From contig LSAX01000003.1 in the NCBI GenBank assembly GCA_001557505.1, positions 124,001 to 188,000 of the forward strand: a DNA stretch of 64,000 nucleotides. The letters are read 5' to 3'. Made by a program: the position numbers and the translations under genes. This document shows, in pieces, positions 33,713 through 44,617 of this stretch. The notes under the pieces were generated by a model, which saw nothing but the letters and a program-made list of their open reading frames with translations, searched no databases and was not told where the DNA came from. Numbering within the stretch: position 1 is the stretch's first letter; each line of letters begins with the position of its first letter. The stretch is from Reticulascus tulasneorum. Lineage: Eukaryota > Ascomycota > Sordariomycetes > Glomerellales > Reticulascaceae.

Positions 33713-35555
33713 GACGAGGCAGATGTTGGAAACAGGTGTGCGGAAGGGAGGAATGCGGGCCTTGAAGCTGCGTCTGTCTGTATCGAGCTGGTTGATGAGT
33801 GATGAGCTCAAGGGTCGCGCGAGGCTCTCATCTTATAGCTCGGCGGGCGAGTGTTTCTCGTCAGGTCTCGGACAAGGACCCCATTCGGATTGAGAACCTT
33901 CCGAAAGAGCCCAAGTTTAAGAAGTGATGGCGTGCTGCAAGACGACGTCGTTGGTCGCAGTCGGCGGGCTCCCCATGGTCCTGCCTCATACGTCTTAATA
34001 CACCTAGCAGACGGAATATAGACCAATACCGGGGCTGAGCTAAGGGCATGTTCGCTGCCCAACGTTCCTTGCTTGGCCGTCTTGGCACCAAGTGATTCGT
34101 CGGTCGTTTGAGGCTGGTGGCTTTGCGAAGAGGATGGTTGCGTCCATTCCGGTTCGTGATAGGGGAAAACTAAACGCCGATAAGCGATCATCTCCCTTAG
34201 TGTGATCTGGCGAAGATTGAAAGAGAAGGACTCTAGGCTTCGAAAGCCGGCGCTAATGCAGTGCGGTAGTACTGGTGGCTGCCGGTCGGGTTCGTGAGTC
34301 GGACCATCCCTCCAACCAGGGCGACAGCAAAGAACCTCCCTAAAGCGGTAACCCCAGAATCGCGGCAGACAATCACGAGGCGGCGCCACCCGACGTTGAT
34401 CTGAGATAGATGGCTTACGAGATGGGATGTGATAAGGTTCCGTAGGAGATTTCGCAGCCCTCCAACGCCGCTACCACGGAGGGAAACCCACCACTCAGGC
34501 ATTCAGGAGGAAATGCTTGTTCGGGGAGGTAGTGTCGCAGGTGAAACCGGTCGTCCGACCTGCTTAAATTGCTCGAATGAAGAACCGGGTCGTCACACTC
34601 GCCAGAGAGATTGAGGTTCCAAAAGCCGGGCCAATATGATGCTCCAGGGCAGCTGAACGTTTCGCCCTACGCTGATAAGGACATGCACGTAATATGGAGT
34701 GGCGCAAAACGGTTCGTGCGCGGGACGATCCCGAACTGAATTGGGCCATTCGACTAACTCGCTACTTTCGGTCACATTGTGGACGATGAGACAATGCATT
34801 TGCGCGAAGGGCCTTCACCTATTCCGCGGGAATAAGGCAAAGAGGTCCGGACAGACAGCTCGCCAACTTGCCCAAAGCGAGCGTTATCGCCGGAACGGTA
34901 GAGACTGACAATACGGGAGGAAGATGCATATGGCCACGCAGCAAACAACCTACGTTGCAGTGGCATTCGGTGGAATCCTACAACTTGGGGGTGGCAATTC
35001 TTCCCCATTCTCTACCAAGGTAGAGCAAGCCGCGCGCCACTTTGATACATAATTACTCTGGAGAGTTGGCAACCGATAGGTTTCTCGAACACAGCTAAAG
35101 ATACCAAACGTAACGCGATGTTGAAGAGTTAGTGAAGGACGGACGGATGGGTTTAGCCCATATCTCATGAGGATGATGGGGAATCCACAAATGAATGGAA
35201 CGTTCAAGATGTGGGGATTGTCCAGGCTGAAACGATGATTGATCAACTTTGGTACCCGATCGGAGATTAAGGTATTCCCAGAAAGTCAATTACCGCCCCT
35301 ACCTTACATACCTAGGTACCTAGGTGCCTAGGTACAGGCAGGCAGGCACTGAATAGGCTTGTAATAGGTACAATGTAAGTCAGTGGCGGTTTAGGCAGGC
35401 ATGGCACTGTGGGGCAGTCGGCCCCCCCGTAAGCACACGTGATCGCGGGCCGGTGGTCCCTAAATCTCGCGTCACGCTTCCCCTGTAGACGCGACTTCCG
35501 TTTTGCTGGGTCGCGACAGCTGTTCCTAGCGTAGCAACCCGCAGCCTACGAGAAG
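33713..35555. other. Intergenic region, no supported gene
   Basis: About 1.8 kb between the divergent metalloprotease and MRE11 genes. Open frames are short and featureless. A CCTAGGTACCTAGG palindrome is present near the right end. Confidence 0.5.
35301..35347. repeat. Nested CCTAGGTACC-type palindromes and GGCA repeats
   Basis: CCTAGGTACCTAGG at 35311-35324 is a perfect 14-base palindrome. It is followed by a second CCTAGGTAC unit and three GGCA-type units, all about 210 bases before the MRE11 start codon. Confidence 0.7.
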
Positions 35556-37772
35556 ATGGCCGAGTTCACAGGTATTTCGATAATGTCGCAACGTTTGGTA
35601 GCTAAAGCTAACTCGATACAGCAGCGGACACGATTCGCATCCTAGTTGCGACCGATAACCATGTCGGCTTCGAGGAGAGGGATCCAATTCGAAAGGACGA
35701 TAGCTGGAAGACGTTTGACGAGATCCTCAACCTGGCCAGGAAAGAAGATGTAGGAGTTCCTCGACAGCGGCGACGGCTGCTCAGCTGACAAATTCCAGGT
35801 CGACATGGTCCTTCTCGCCGGCGATCTCTTCCACGATAACAAGCCGTCTCGAAAATCAATGTACCAGGTCATGCGCACCCTCAGAAAGAACTGCCTGGGG
35901 ATGAAGCCGTGCGAGCTCGAGTTCCTTAGCGACGCGAACGAGGTCTTCGAGGGCGCCTTTGGCCACGTCAACTACGAGGATCCCGATATCAACATCTCCA
36001 TCCCCGTCTTCTCAATACATGGCAACCACGACGACCCGAGCGGCGATGGCCACTTCTGCTCCCTGGACCTGCTGCAGGTGGCGGGCCTGGTCAACTACTT
36101 CGGCCGCGTAGCCGAGGCGGATAATATTGAAGCAAAGCCCGTCCTGTTGCAAAAGGGTCAGACAAAGATGGCTCTATACGGCCTGAGCAACGTGCGCGAC
36201 GAGCGCCTGTTCCGGACATTCCGGGATCACAAGGTCAAGTGGTTCCGCCCCAATGTGCAGACGAGCGACTGGTTCAACATGCTGGCAGTGCACCAGAATC
36301 ACCACGCCCATACCGCCACATCGTACCTGCCCGAGAACGTGCTCCCAGACTGGATGGATTTGGTTGTCTGGGGTCACGAGCACGAGTGCCTCATCGACCC
36401 CACCCAGAACCCCGAGACGGGCTTCCACGTCATGCAGCCGGGCTCGTCGGTGGCTACATCCCTGGTGCCGGGGGAAGCGGTCACGAAGCACGTCGCTATC
36501 GTCAGCGTCACCGGCAAGGATTTCCAGGTCGCCAAGGTGCCGCTCAAGACAGTGCGGCCGTTCGTGACCGGAGAGATTGTCCTCGCGTCAGACAAGCGTT
36601 TCAAGGGCCTGGACAAGAAGAAGGAGAACAGGCAGGAAGTCACGCGGCGGCTGATGGAGATTGTGGACGAGATGATTGAGCAGGCCAACGCGGAGTGGGC
36701 CGCCATTCAGGATGACGAGGTCGAGGCGGACGAGCCGCCACTGCCGCTCATACGACTAAAAGTCGAGTACACAGCGCCTGAGGGTGGCCAGTTCGACTGC
36801 GAGAACCCTCAACGTTTCTCCAACCGTTTCGTGGGGAAGGTTGCCAACACCAACGACGTTGTCTACTTTTACCGCAAGAAGACCGGCCAGACGAGACGCA
36901 ACAACGGTAGCGCGGACATCCCAGAGGCCGCTGCCGATGAGAACATGGATAATATTAAGGTCGAGGCTCTGGTACAAGAGTTTCTCGCCGCCCAGTCACT
37001 CAAGATCCTGCCACAGGCACCGTTTGGGGACGCCGTCAACCAGTTCGTCAACAAGGACGACAAACACGCGATGGAGCTATTTGTGAGCGAGTCGCTGGCG
37101 GGCCAGGTCAAGCAGATGCTGGACCTCGACTCAGATGAGGAAGACTTGGAAAGCGCGATGGAGAAGTACCGATCCAGATTAGACGAGCAGTTCACAGCCG
37201 GCGCTCTAAAGCAGGCCCGCAAGCGGAGGATCAAGGCACGACCTGATACCTGGGACTCTGATTTGGACGGCCACTGGGTGGACCAGCCTGGCGTCGTCGA
37301 GGTCGAGTCCGTCGGCCAGTCATCCGCTGCGAAAAAGACGCAGCAACTGACGAATGATGACGACGACAACATGTTGGATCTCGACGACAACGACGACGAC
37401 GACGACGACGAAGAGGAGCCTCCACCGCGAAAGGTGCCGGCAAAACGAGCACCCGCGGCAAGAGCAAAGACTGTTCCAGCCAAAAAACCTCCCGCTAAAA
37501 AAGCCCCGGCGAGAAAGGCCCCAGCTCGTGGCCGGGGCAAAAAGGCAGTAGTTGAGGAGAGCGACGACGACGACGAAGAGGAGGACGTCGTGATGGACGA
37601 CGACGATGATGACTTGAAAATGGCGCCGAAGCGGGCTCAGCCTTCGAGAGCAGCAGCCAAGCCCCGCCAAACCAAGCTCAACTTTTCCCAGTCGCAAAAG
37701 CCCGTCGAGATTAGCGATGATGAGATATCTGACGACCCATTTGAGTCTGTGCCAGCCAGAAGGCGAAGGTGA
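35556..37772 (+). CDS. mre11: MRE11 double-strand-break repair nuclease, about 705 aa
   Basis: Three exons: 35556-35571 (only 16 bases), 35622-35749 and 35799-37772. The first acceptor has two in-frame choices three bases apart. All phosphoesterase motifs are present: [33 protein letters not shown] and WGHEHECL. The capping and DNA-binding region ([19 protein letters not shown]) follows. The C-terminus has acidic runs ([22 protein letters not shown]) alternating with Lys/Ala/Pro/Arg blocks ([19 protein letters not shown]), typical of DNA-binding tails in fungal MRE11. In the nucleus MRE11 forms the MRN/MRX complex with RAD50 and NBS1/XRS2 and acts as a Mn-dependent 3'-5' exonuclease and endonuclease. 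No motif residue appears altered. Confidence 0.97.
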
Positions 37773-38357
37773 TGCGTCGTTCACTGACTTGTATGATCAC
37801 TTTACGGATCTGAGGCTAGGAAGGTGTCACTTTGGGGCATTTCACACAGAGCGGCTTGCACGAGCTGACGATGCGAGGCTGAATGGCCGGCATGTCTAAT
37901 GAAAATGAGATACCACAATGCCAATATGCATTTTGCTAAGTAATTCTACGCCGCCAACAAAGCGGATCGTCGTTGTGAAATTATGTCACCTGGTACAATG
38001 TCTGGTACTAACCTTGAGTTGTCACTACACTAGCAGGGGGCCCTCTCTCTGCAACGTTATGCTACTGTTGTTGTAGCTGTCTACATCGCACATATCCTGA
38101 TTCCTTGTCCGGAATGACTGGAGATGGGGGAAGAAAATTGCTTCATCTCCGAGGTGCCTTTCTCCGTGATTGAGATGGCATCTCAGCTGCGGTTGGCTCT
38201 CAATATTTTTATAATTTCTTCAGCCCTACCTACGCTACCCATGTAAGCACAACTTCCTCTCCAGAACAGTTCCTCCTAGCCTAGTCTATTGACCTGGTTT
38301 AGCCTCTTCTTCGTCTGTAAGTCGATCGTAGTTATTTCTCTCTGTGGCGATGCGGCT
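37773..38357. other. Intergenic region between convergent genes
   Basis: About 585 bases between the MRE11 and hemerythrin-protein stop codons. Nothing of note. Confidence 0.5.
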
Positions 38358-39232
38358 CTACTTGGAGTCTGGGGCGGCATACTGAGCTTTGGGCCGGCCG
38401 TACGCATCGGATGGGGCGAACTTCCACCAGTCCGAGTGGACATGGTAAAGAACGTTTTTCAGAAACACCATTACGGGCCAGGGTATAGGGGGGAAATGCG
38501 GCCAAAGGCCATCCTCGAAACTAACGTCGTGGGTAACGATACACAAGACGACCCCAGCAGCCATGCCGCACCGGCTCTACACCCACTGTTAGACAGACAG
38601 AAGCACCGGGGATCGCACATCTCACCAAGTTGTTCTTAGCATCATCTCCGAGTGCCTTATGTAAACCAGCCATCTTCTCATGTCCAAAACGCCTCAAGGA
38701 GAGCAGCGTGGGAATCTCTTCATGCAAATGCTGTGTAAGAGAGCCACCAAACCCATCGATAAGCCGCCGCACTCTCGAGCCGTCGTACTCCTCGTCGCCG
38801 CGCTGACATGCCTCCACATACTCCCGAAACCCAACCAACCCATCGTGGAAAGCGGCGTGTTGCTCGAGGTTGACGCCCATGACGCCAGGCTCGCCAGTCA
38901 TGCGCTCGATAGCGGGGAAGAAATCGAGCTCCTCGCCGTCGTGATGGATTCCCACGACGCGGGCCCAACACTGCGCATAGCCGAGGAAGGAGTGCACTTC
39001 GCGGAGCTTGACGTGCGGGGCCTGCTGGTAGATGCTGTTGAGGCAGCGGATGAAGAGATTGTGGGCGTTTGCCATCTCCGAAGCTGTGTCGTCGAACACG
39101 TCGGGCTGGATACAGTTAGCGCAGTCCCGCGGACACAATGTGTGAGCATACCTTTTGGCCTTTAGGGAGCGATGCGGTCGGCGTCGGGACAAGGGGAAAG
39201 GGCTTCTCGGCCCAGTCCGCTGTTGTAGGCAT
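38358..39232 (-). CDS. Hemerythrin HHE cation-binding domain protein, 259 aa
   Basis: Three exons: 39232-39152, 39105-38626 and 38576-38358, with GTATGC and GTGAGA donors and CTAAC branches; the frame is kept throughout. The four-helix hemerythrin-like domain shows the expected di-iron ligand pattern: ANAHNLFIRCLN, GIHHDGEELDFFPAIE, LEQHAAFHDGL and LTQHLHEEIPTLLSL. The C-terminal 70 residues (GMAAGVVLCIVTHD, FEDGLWPHFPPIPWPVMVFL, HSDWWKFAPSDAYG) form the hydrophobic/aromatic tail common in fungal family members. Such proteins bind iron and are proposed to sense or store oxygen, iron or NO; the role in fungi is not established. No signal peptide. It is convergent with MRE11. Confidence 0.88.
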
Positions 39233-40629
39233 TGTGCAATTGTACGGGTTGGTTCCGATGTGGTGGACAATGGCAGGAGTTCCAGTAAGTCTCAGTCTTG
39301 TCTATCAAGTAGTAAAATGGAATCCGCCCGCTCTTCAAGTAGACTCCTGGACGCCCCCATCTGGGTGCCTGGGTGCCTCTGGGGCATTCAAGCCGCCGAT
39401 TCATCCTGCCGAGGCTCAGCTTCGCATACAATCCAATAACAGCCAGCTGACTGTACGAAGGATGCTGACCAGATACACCACGCTGAGCGATGTGGCTCAA
39501 GCCGCCCTATGGGAATTGCTTCATGAGAACCTCTAAGTGCATATCGTGTGCGGCCATCCAGAATAGAATTCGCCGAAGACGAAGGCCGGAGGTATTGTCC
39601 TATTCCACCCCGAGTTCCCAATGGTAACAAGACGTTAGTCTCGGCCGAAAAGGTCGACCGCATCGATCGCATCGACCGCAGTCGCCGGATTTGCACTGAG
39701 AGCTGGTGCCAGCTGTGGCCAGCTGGAATGGGCAGAAATGAAAATCCGCCACACAACACGTGATACTCCCACCAGCCACATGCACCAGCCTCGTGCGGGA
39801 CGGTGATCTTGGTCCAGGTTTTGGCTGACGATCCAGCAACGACAACGTCTATTGTGAGCATCGTCATTCTAGTCAAATCGGCTCGAGGGCAGCTGAATTT
39901 GATCTAGATCTGATCTCAAGACTCTTCTCTATTGTCTACAAGAGTTTTTGGGCCTTCTGACGCCGTGCTGCGGATCAACAACGACCTATCTGCCGGCTTC
40001 CGCCAGCTAGGCACCAGACTCTGGTAAGTCGAGGTATGTCTCTCGCTTCCCCCTCGTCTCTTCCTGTCTCAAAATTCGCATGCTCGAGTAGAGCTGCGAT
40101 TTCTCTATCGTTCCATGTCATTTTCATATCGTCTTTCCCAGTTCCAAGTGGGAAACGCGTACCCCCATCAGCGCAGGACGGTGTACGCCCAGCCTGCAAT
40201 TGGGACCTGCGAAGTTGCACATCGGGATTACTTCGGGCGCCGTAGGATTCCATCGATAACAGTTTGTCAACAAAAACGGCAAGAGAGACGCTACTGCCAT
40301 AACAAACGCACCCCCCTCCCCTCCAAACCCGTTCCTTCCCCCCAAAGAGTCAACCAAAGCTCCCCCCCCCCTTCCCCATTCGCCCCTGCTGTAGTCGGCC
40401 GACAACAACAAATCAGCCTTCTAAATTTCTGCCAACTCCATCCCATCAACACCACCACCACCACAGCTTTTTCCACGAACGCCGAATCTCCACATCAACA
40501 AACCCACGCCTTCGAAAAGTTACTCGACGCATTCGCGATCTATTATCCCGCGCGCGTTGACTCTCGGTTCGACATTCGAATATTCTTCGTACCCACCCTA
40601 TCCAAGCTATTCTCGCATCGAAATAAACA
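39233..40629. other. Intergenic region; H2A.Z promoter and leader
   Basis: About 1.4 kb between divergent genes. No supported open frame. The right part (40300-40500) is very rich in C and in CAACA/CCACCA units, a composition common in promoters and leaders of highly expressed fungal genes. Confidence 0.5.
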
Positions 40630-41443
40630 ATGCCCGGAGGCAAAGGCAAGTCCGGCGGGAAGAGTTCGGGCGGCAAGACGTCTGCCGAGGGTCCCAAGAA
40701 GCAGCAGAGCCACTCTGCTCGCGCTGGTCTGCAGGTAAGTCGCGTTGTTCGGCTGATGCGATGGCGTGTTTCGGCTTTGCACATCGGTTTGGCCATCAGG
40801 CTTCGACGACGAGTTATCACCACTTTTCGACGCGTCCGACACCTTCCACGACCACAACATGCACCACGGCTCGAGATTCATCGTCACTACAGCTGTTTTC
40901 ATCGGGTCCCACCGTGCGCGACCCGAATCGGTCCGGAAATCTACTAACACGCCAGTTTGGTCGCGTATACGGGGATGGATCTAGAGCCAGCCGATGCGCA
41001 AAGCCTCGCGATTGTCTTTCTGTATTTCTGCCTAACGGGCCACTGTACTAACTCCATCAGTTTCCATGCGGTCGTGTCAAGCGTTTCCTCAAGGCGAACA
41101 CGCAGAACAAGATGCGTGTCGGGGCTAAGGCAGCAGTCTATGTCACCGCAGTTCTCGAGTATCTGACTGCCGAAGTCTTGGAACTTGCAGGCGTAAGTTT
41201 GGCCTCCAAGCCTCATGCGAACCACCTCAACAGACATCTGACTGTTTTCGTTAGAATGCCGCAAAGGACCTCAAGGTCAAGCGCATCACGCCTCGCCACC
41301 TTCAGCTTGCCATCCGCGGTGACGAGGAGCTCGACACCCTGATCCGTGCCACCATCGCATTCGGTGGTGTGCTGCCGCACATCAACCGCGCATTGCTGCT
41401 CAAGGTCGAGCAGAAGAAGAAGGCTAAGGCGTTAGAGGCATAA
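40630..41443 (+). CDS. htz1: Histone variant H2A.Z, 141 aa
   Basis: Three exons: 40630-40734, 41061-41192 and 41255-41443. All donors are GTAAGT and all junctions are phase 0. The protein reads [20 protein letters not shown] at the N-terminus, then [80 protein letters not shown] and a short Lys-rich tail. The longer acidic-patch segment (GDEELDTLI) and the missing SQEF/SQEY tail separate it from canonical H2A and H2A.X. H2A.Z replaces H2A in nucleosomes near promoters via SWR1. The first intron (326 bases) is far longer than the other introns in this window (44-73). Confidence 0.97.
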
Positions 41444-41907
41444 GCGCGCCATTACCCATTCCTTGGATCTACTATTGAGTATTCTTTTGGTTTGACTTTG
41501 TTCCGCTGAGGACTGTTTTGGACGGGGCTTGGGAACGAGGGACTGTTTTCTATTTTGGGAGCAGGTGCACGCTTGTGGAAGAGCTGTCCACGTTCGATGA
41601 AAGAAGAACGCGCGTCGTGTGTGGGTCGCGATTCCATGGAAGGAGGCGGACGAATGGCTTCAGCCTGAGGAAGATTAAAGGGAAACTCGACCTCGACGGC
41701 ACAGTCTGTCTGAAAATCCACCGATGTGTGTCTCGAGCTTCAACGACGAGTATTGTACAACAACAAAGGTTTCCTGTTCCTTTTCCAAAGAAGGCAGACA
41801 TGGGGTGTGGCATGGGCTGATGGGGTTTAGGTAGATGAATTTGAAATCTGTAATTGGTGGACACACATCCCTACATGGTGATCGTGAAGAAGCTCTGGGC
41901 ATCGCTA

Positions 41908-42227
41908 TCACGTCCCACTCCTCAGATATGCGTCGCCTAACCTTGCCAGTGCGATTAGCTCACAATCGTACACGGGCTCTTCTAGGCTCGCACGCAGTTC
42001 CTCCGACTCCTCCAGCTCCATCTTCACGCCCTCATTCAGCGCCTCGATCAGAGTCTCCCATTGCACTTCACCCTCCCCCTCCAACTTCAGTTCCAGGTTC
42101 AACTCCTTTGTAATCGCTGGCGTAAGGCTCCCACCTGGCTCACCGTCGTAGCCCAGGAACGCGTCTCGTCCCGTCAGAGGCCATTCTGCCGAATGTGAGG
42201 ACACACGCCAGAGCGTCGAAGGTGCAC

Positions 42228-42267
<40 letters not shown>

Positions 42268-42918
42268 TGTGATGTCGAGATGTAGCGGGGATTGATGGAG
42301 TGGTATACTGTCGGGGCGATCGCTGGTCGAACGGGGACCAATATGTGATTCCTGTACTGGTGACAGGCCTTTCTTCCCGCCCGCCTTCGCCTCACCTATG
42401 AGTCGCCGGCGCTCATGGTGGCACTCGGAGGGATAATCGCAATGCATAAAACAGTCATGTTCCCTCTGCACAAACAACCTCCCCTTCTCCCCCATCTCCT
42501 CCCTCTCCGCTTCAGCGCGTCTCCGTATCCGCCTTCCCCGTCCCCAGGACATCTGACTCTCACTCCCACCCTTTGCCTCCATCTCGATCTTCGTCTGTGC
42601 ACCTTGCTGCTTCCGCCGCCAGGCCCCCCAGCCCTCCCAGCCGAGATAGTCGAACTCGGCGCGGCACGCCGGGCGTCCTGCGGACCTCCCGTAGGAGCCG
42701 CAGCACTGGTGCGAGCACTTGAGACAACGGCGCGTGCAGGCTAGGCGGTAGATTGCGCGGCAGCGGTGGCATTGCCAGAGCCAGGGGTGTGGTGTCGCCG
42801 GCGGGATGGCCGGGGGACGGCTTGGGCTTAGAGGGAGGGCATGCTTTTCGAGAGACAGTGGTTGAGAGGGTTTGGAGTGTGAGGAGGAGCGATTTGGAAA
42901 TAAGATAAAGCGAGGCAT
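41908..42918 (-). CDS. Hypothetical protein with Cys-rich zinc-ribbon-like motif and Asp run, about 336 aa
   Basis: A single exon; the start at 42918 (MPRFILFPNRSSSHSK) is preferred over upstream codons in the same frame because the upstream part looks like untranslated leader. The motif WLWQCHRCRAIYRLACTRRC then LKCSHQCC (about residues 45-75) gives C-x2-C, C-x2-C and further Cys/His pairs, a zinc-ribbon-like pattern shared by a group of uncharacterised fungal proteins. More Cys/His pairs occur in EHDCFMHCDYPSECHHERRR. A run of about 13 Asp (42229-42267) comes from a GTCATC hexamer repeat on the plus strand. The acidic C-terminus is Glu/Leu-rich. Function unknown; a nuclear or RNA/protein-binding role would be a guess. 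Confidence 0.65.
42229..42267. repeat. GTCATC hexanucleotide repeat coding for an Asp run
   Basis: Six to seven tandem units within the zinc-ribbon gene. The unit alternates GAT and GAC codons on the minus strand, so the Asp run will vary in length if the repeat slips. Confidence 0.9.
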
Positions 42919-44617
42919 GTTAGTCGTGGGTGGGTGGGTAGCTGAATAGAAATCTTTTAAAGATGATGTACGAGAGATGGAGGTGTTGCACCAGGCAATG
43001 TATGAAGAAATCGCGCTGCACGAAGACAAACTGAACAGGGAATCAATAGGTTCTATATACCAGCTTGCGCGGTAAAGAAGTCTATTCATCATGTCTCGGC
43101 CTTCACGTTACAAAGGACACTGCCCTCTCTCTCTGCCCCCACTCACCCGAACTCCGTCCCTGGCGCGGTACGGGTCAAAGGATCTCAGTGAGGTCCTTTG
43201 TTCCCTCTGGAGCTATTGTTAGAATGGTCAAAGCATGGCTTGAAATTGATACACACAAAGAGGTTTTCGCAGTAATTGTTGAGACTCCAGGGACTTGGAC
43301 GTTAGAGGCGCGTTGCAAGTGGGTGAGGCCCAGCGCGGGGGGCGGGCGCGGCGGTAGATGAAGCGTAGGAGATGGACACATAGTCACGGTTATAAGGCAG
43401 GACGCAGAGGATATGAACTGAACAAAAGCAATATATTCCACAGGGCTTCCATGATCCATCTCGTACAGATGGGTCCATATGTATGCAACCAAACATCTCA
43501 TCTCTCATCCATTACGTCCCGGTGCGGCATCCTTCTCATCTCCTCTTCTTCATCAGCTTCGGATCATCAACCATCTCACAAAATTTCATTTCTTTCCCTC
43601 TCGCAAAAACGACCGTCGAATATCCTGTATGCATGCAAGTCCCATGTAATCCAGACTGAACACCCCACTCTCCACCGTAAACGACAGTGCATGTGCAAAA
43701 GAGCCAGAAACAACAACCGAGATGCTGCCTAAAAACGCCAAAGTGTACCGCGAGTGCCCGGAAGCCGATAGCAATGGTTGAGGGGGGATGCGAAGCATCT
43801 CCTGACAGCGGAAGGATTAGATATAACTAAAGAGGAACGCAGTGTATAGGAAAAGATAAAACAAAACGTAAATGCAAGTTTCAACAACGCCATAAATCAT
43901 TTCAACTTTTCATCGATGCCCAGACGTGGTATCGATACGGGTCGGACTGTCGAGGCTTCCACGGGTCAATAGACCGCCTTCTAGTGGACCGGCCTCGTGG
44001 AACGCGGGGAATATGGTAGGTCTGGGACCGTCGTATTAAATAGGGTATCGTCATCGTCGCCGAAGTACTGTCTTGTCTGGCCCAGTGAATATAGTCGGGC
44101 ACAGCTCTCTAGACGTAACGTCGTAACAGCGTAAAATATCGTCAAAGGTGGTTCGTGTGTCTAATACCGAGCCGCCATGGCAAGGTCGGGAAGACAGTTC
44201 GCGTGAACGGGACGCGCGTGAGCAAATCATGTCGTGCCATAAGATATGGTCGCCCATATGCGGTAGACTTGTGTCCTGGTCTTCTTTCCCATTCGTTCCT
44301 TCTCGATGAGCTCGAGATTGGGCTCGCACCCAGCCAAATGTCATGTCCAGAGGTGCGTCGGGCGTCTCCCATCCACCGAGAGGGATGGTCGAGCCAATGG
44401 CTCTTGCCAAGATGGTCCCGGCGAGAAATCAATAAATCAACATTATAAGCAGTACTGCAATGCGCGGTCGTGGAAAATGAATATGAATAACACAAGAGCT
44501 GCGAATGACGGGCCCGTGTCAAAGCCGAGGCAAACTCTTCGAATATGTCGGTTTCGTAAGTATCTATGCGTGGGGCGTCGTGAGTCGTATCATCATCCTG
44601 ACGATGTGCCGCGGATC
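42919..44617. other. Intergenic region, no supported gene
   Basis: About 1.7 kb: the upstream region of the zinc-ribbon gene and the downstream region of the Pin4-like gene. No convincing frame. A long 3' untranslated region for the RNA-binding protein gene is possible. Confidence 0.5.

Noticed and set aside
39388..39876. 162-residue minus-strand frame upstream of the hemerythrin gene
   Set aside because: Repeats such as RSMRSMRS arise from low-complexity DNA; no domain, and it overlaps the likely promoter.
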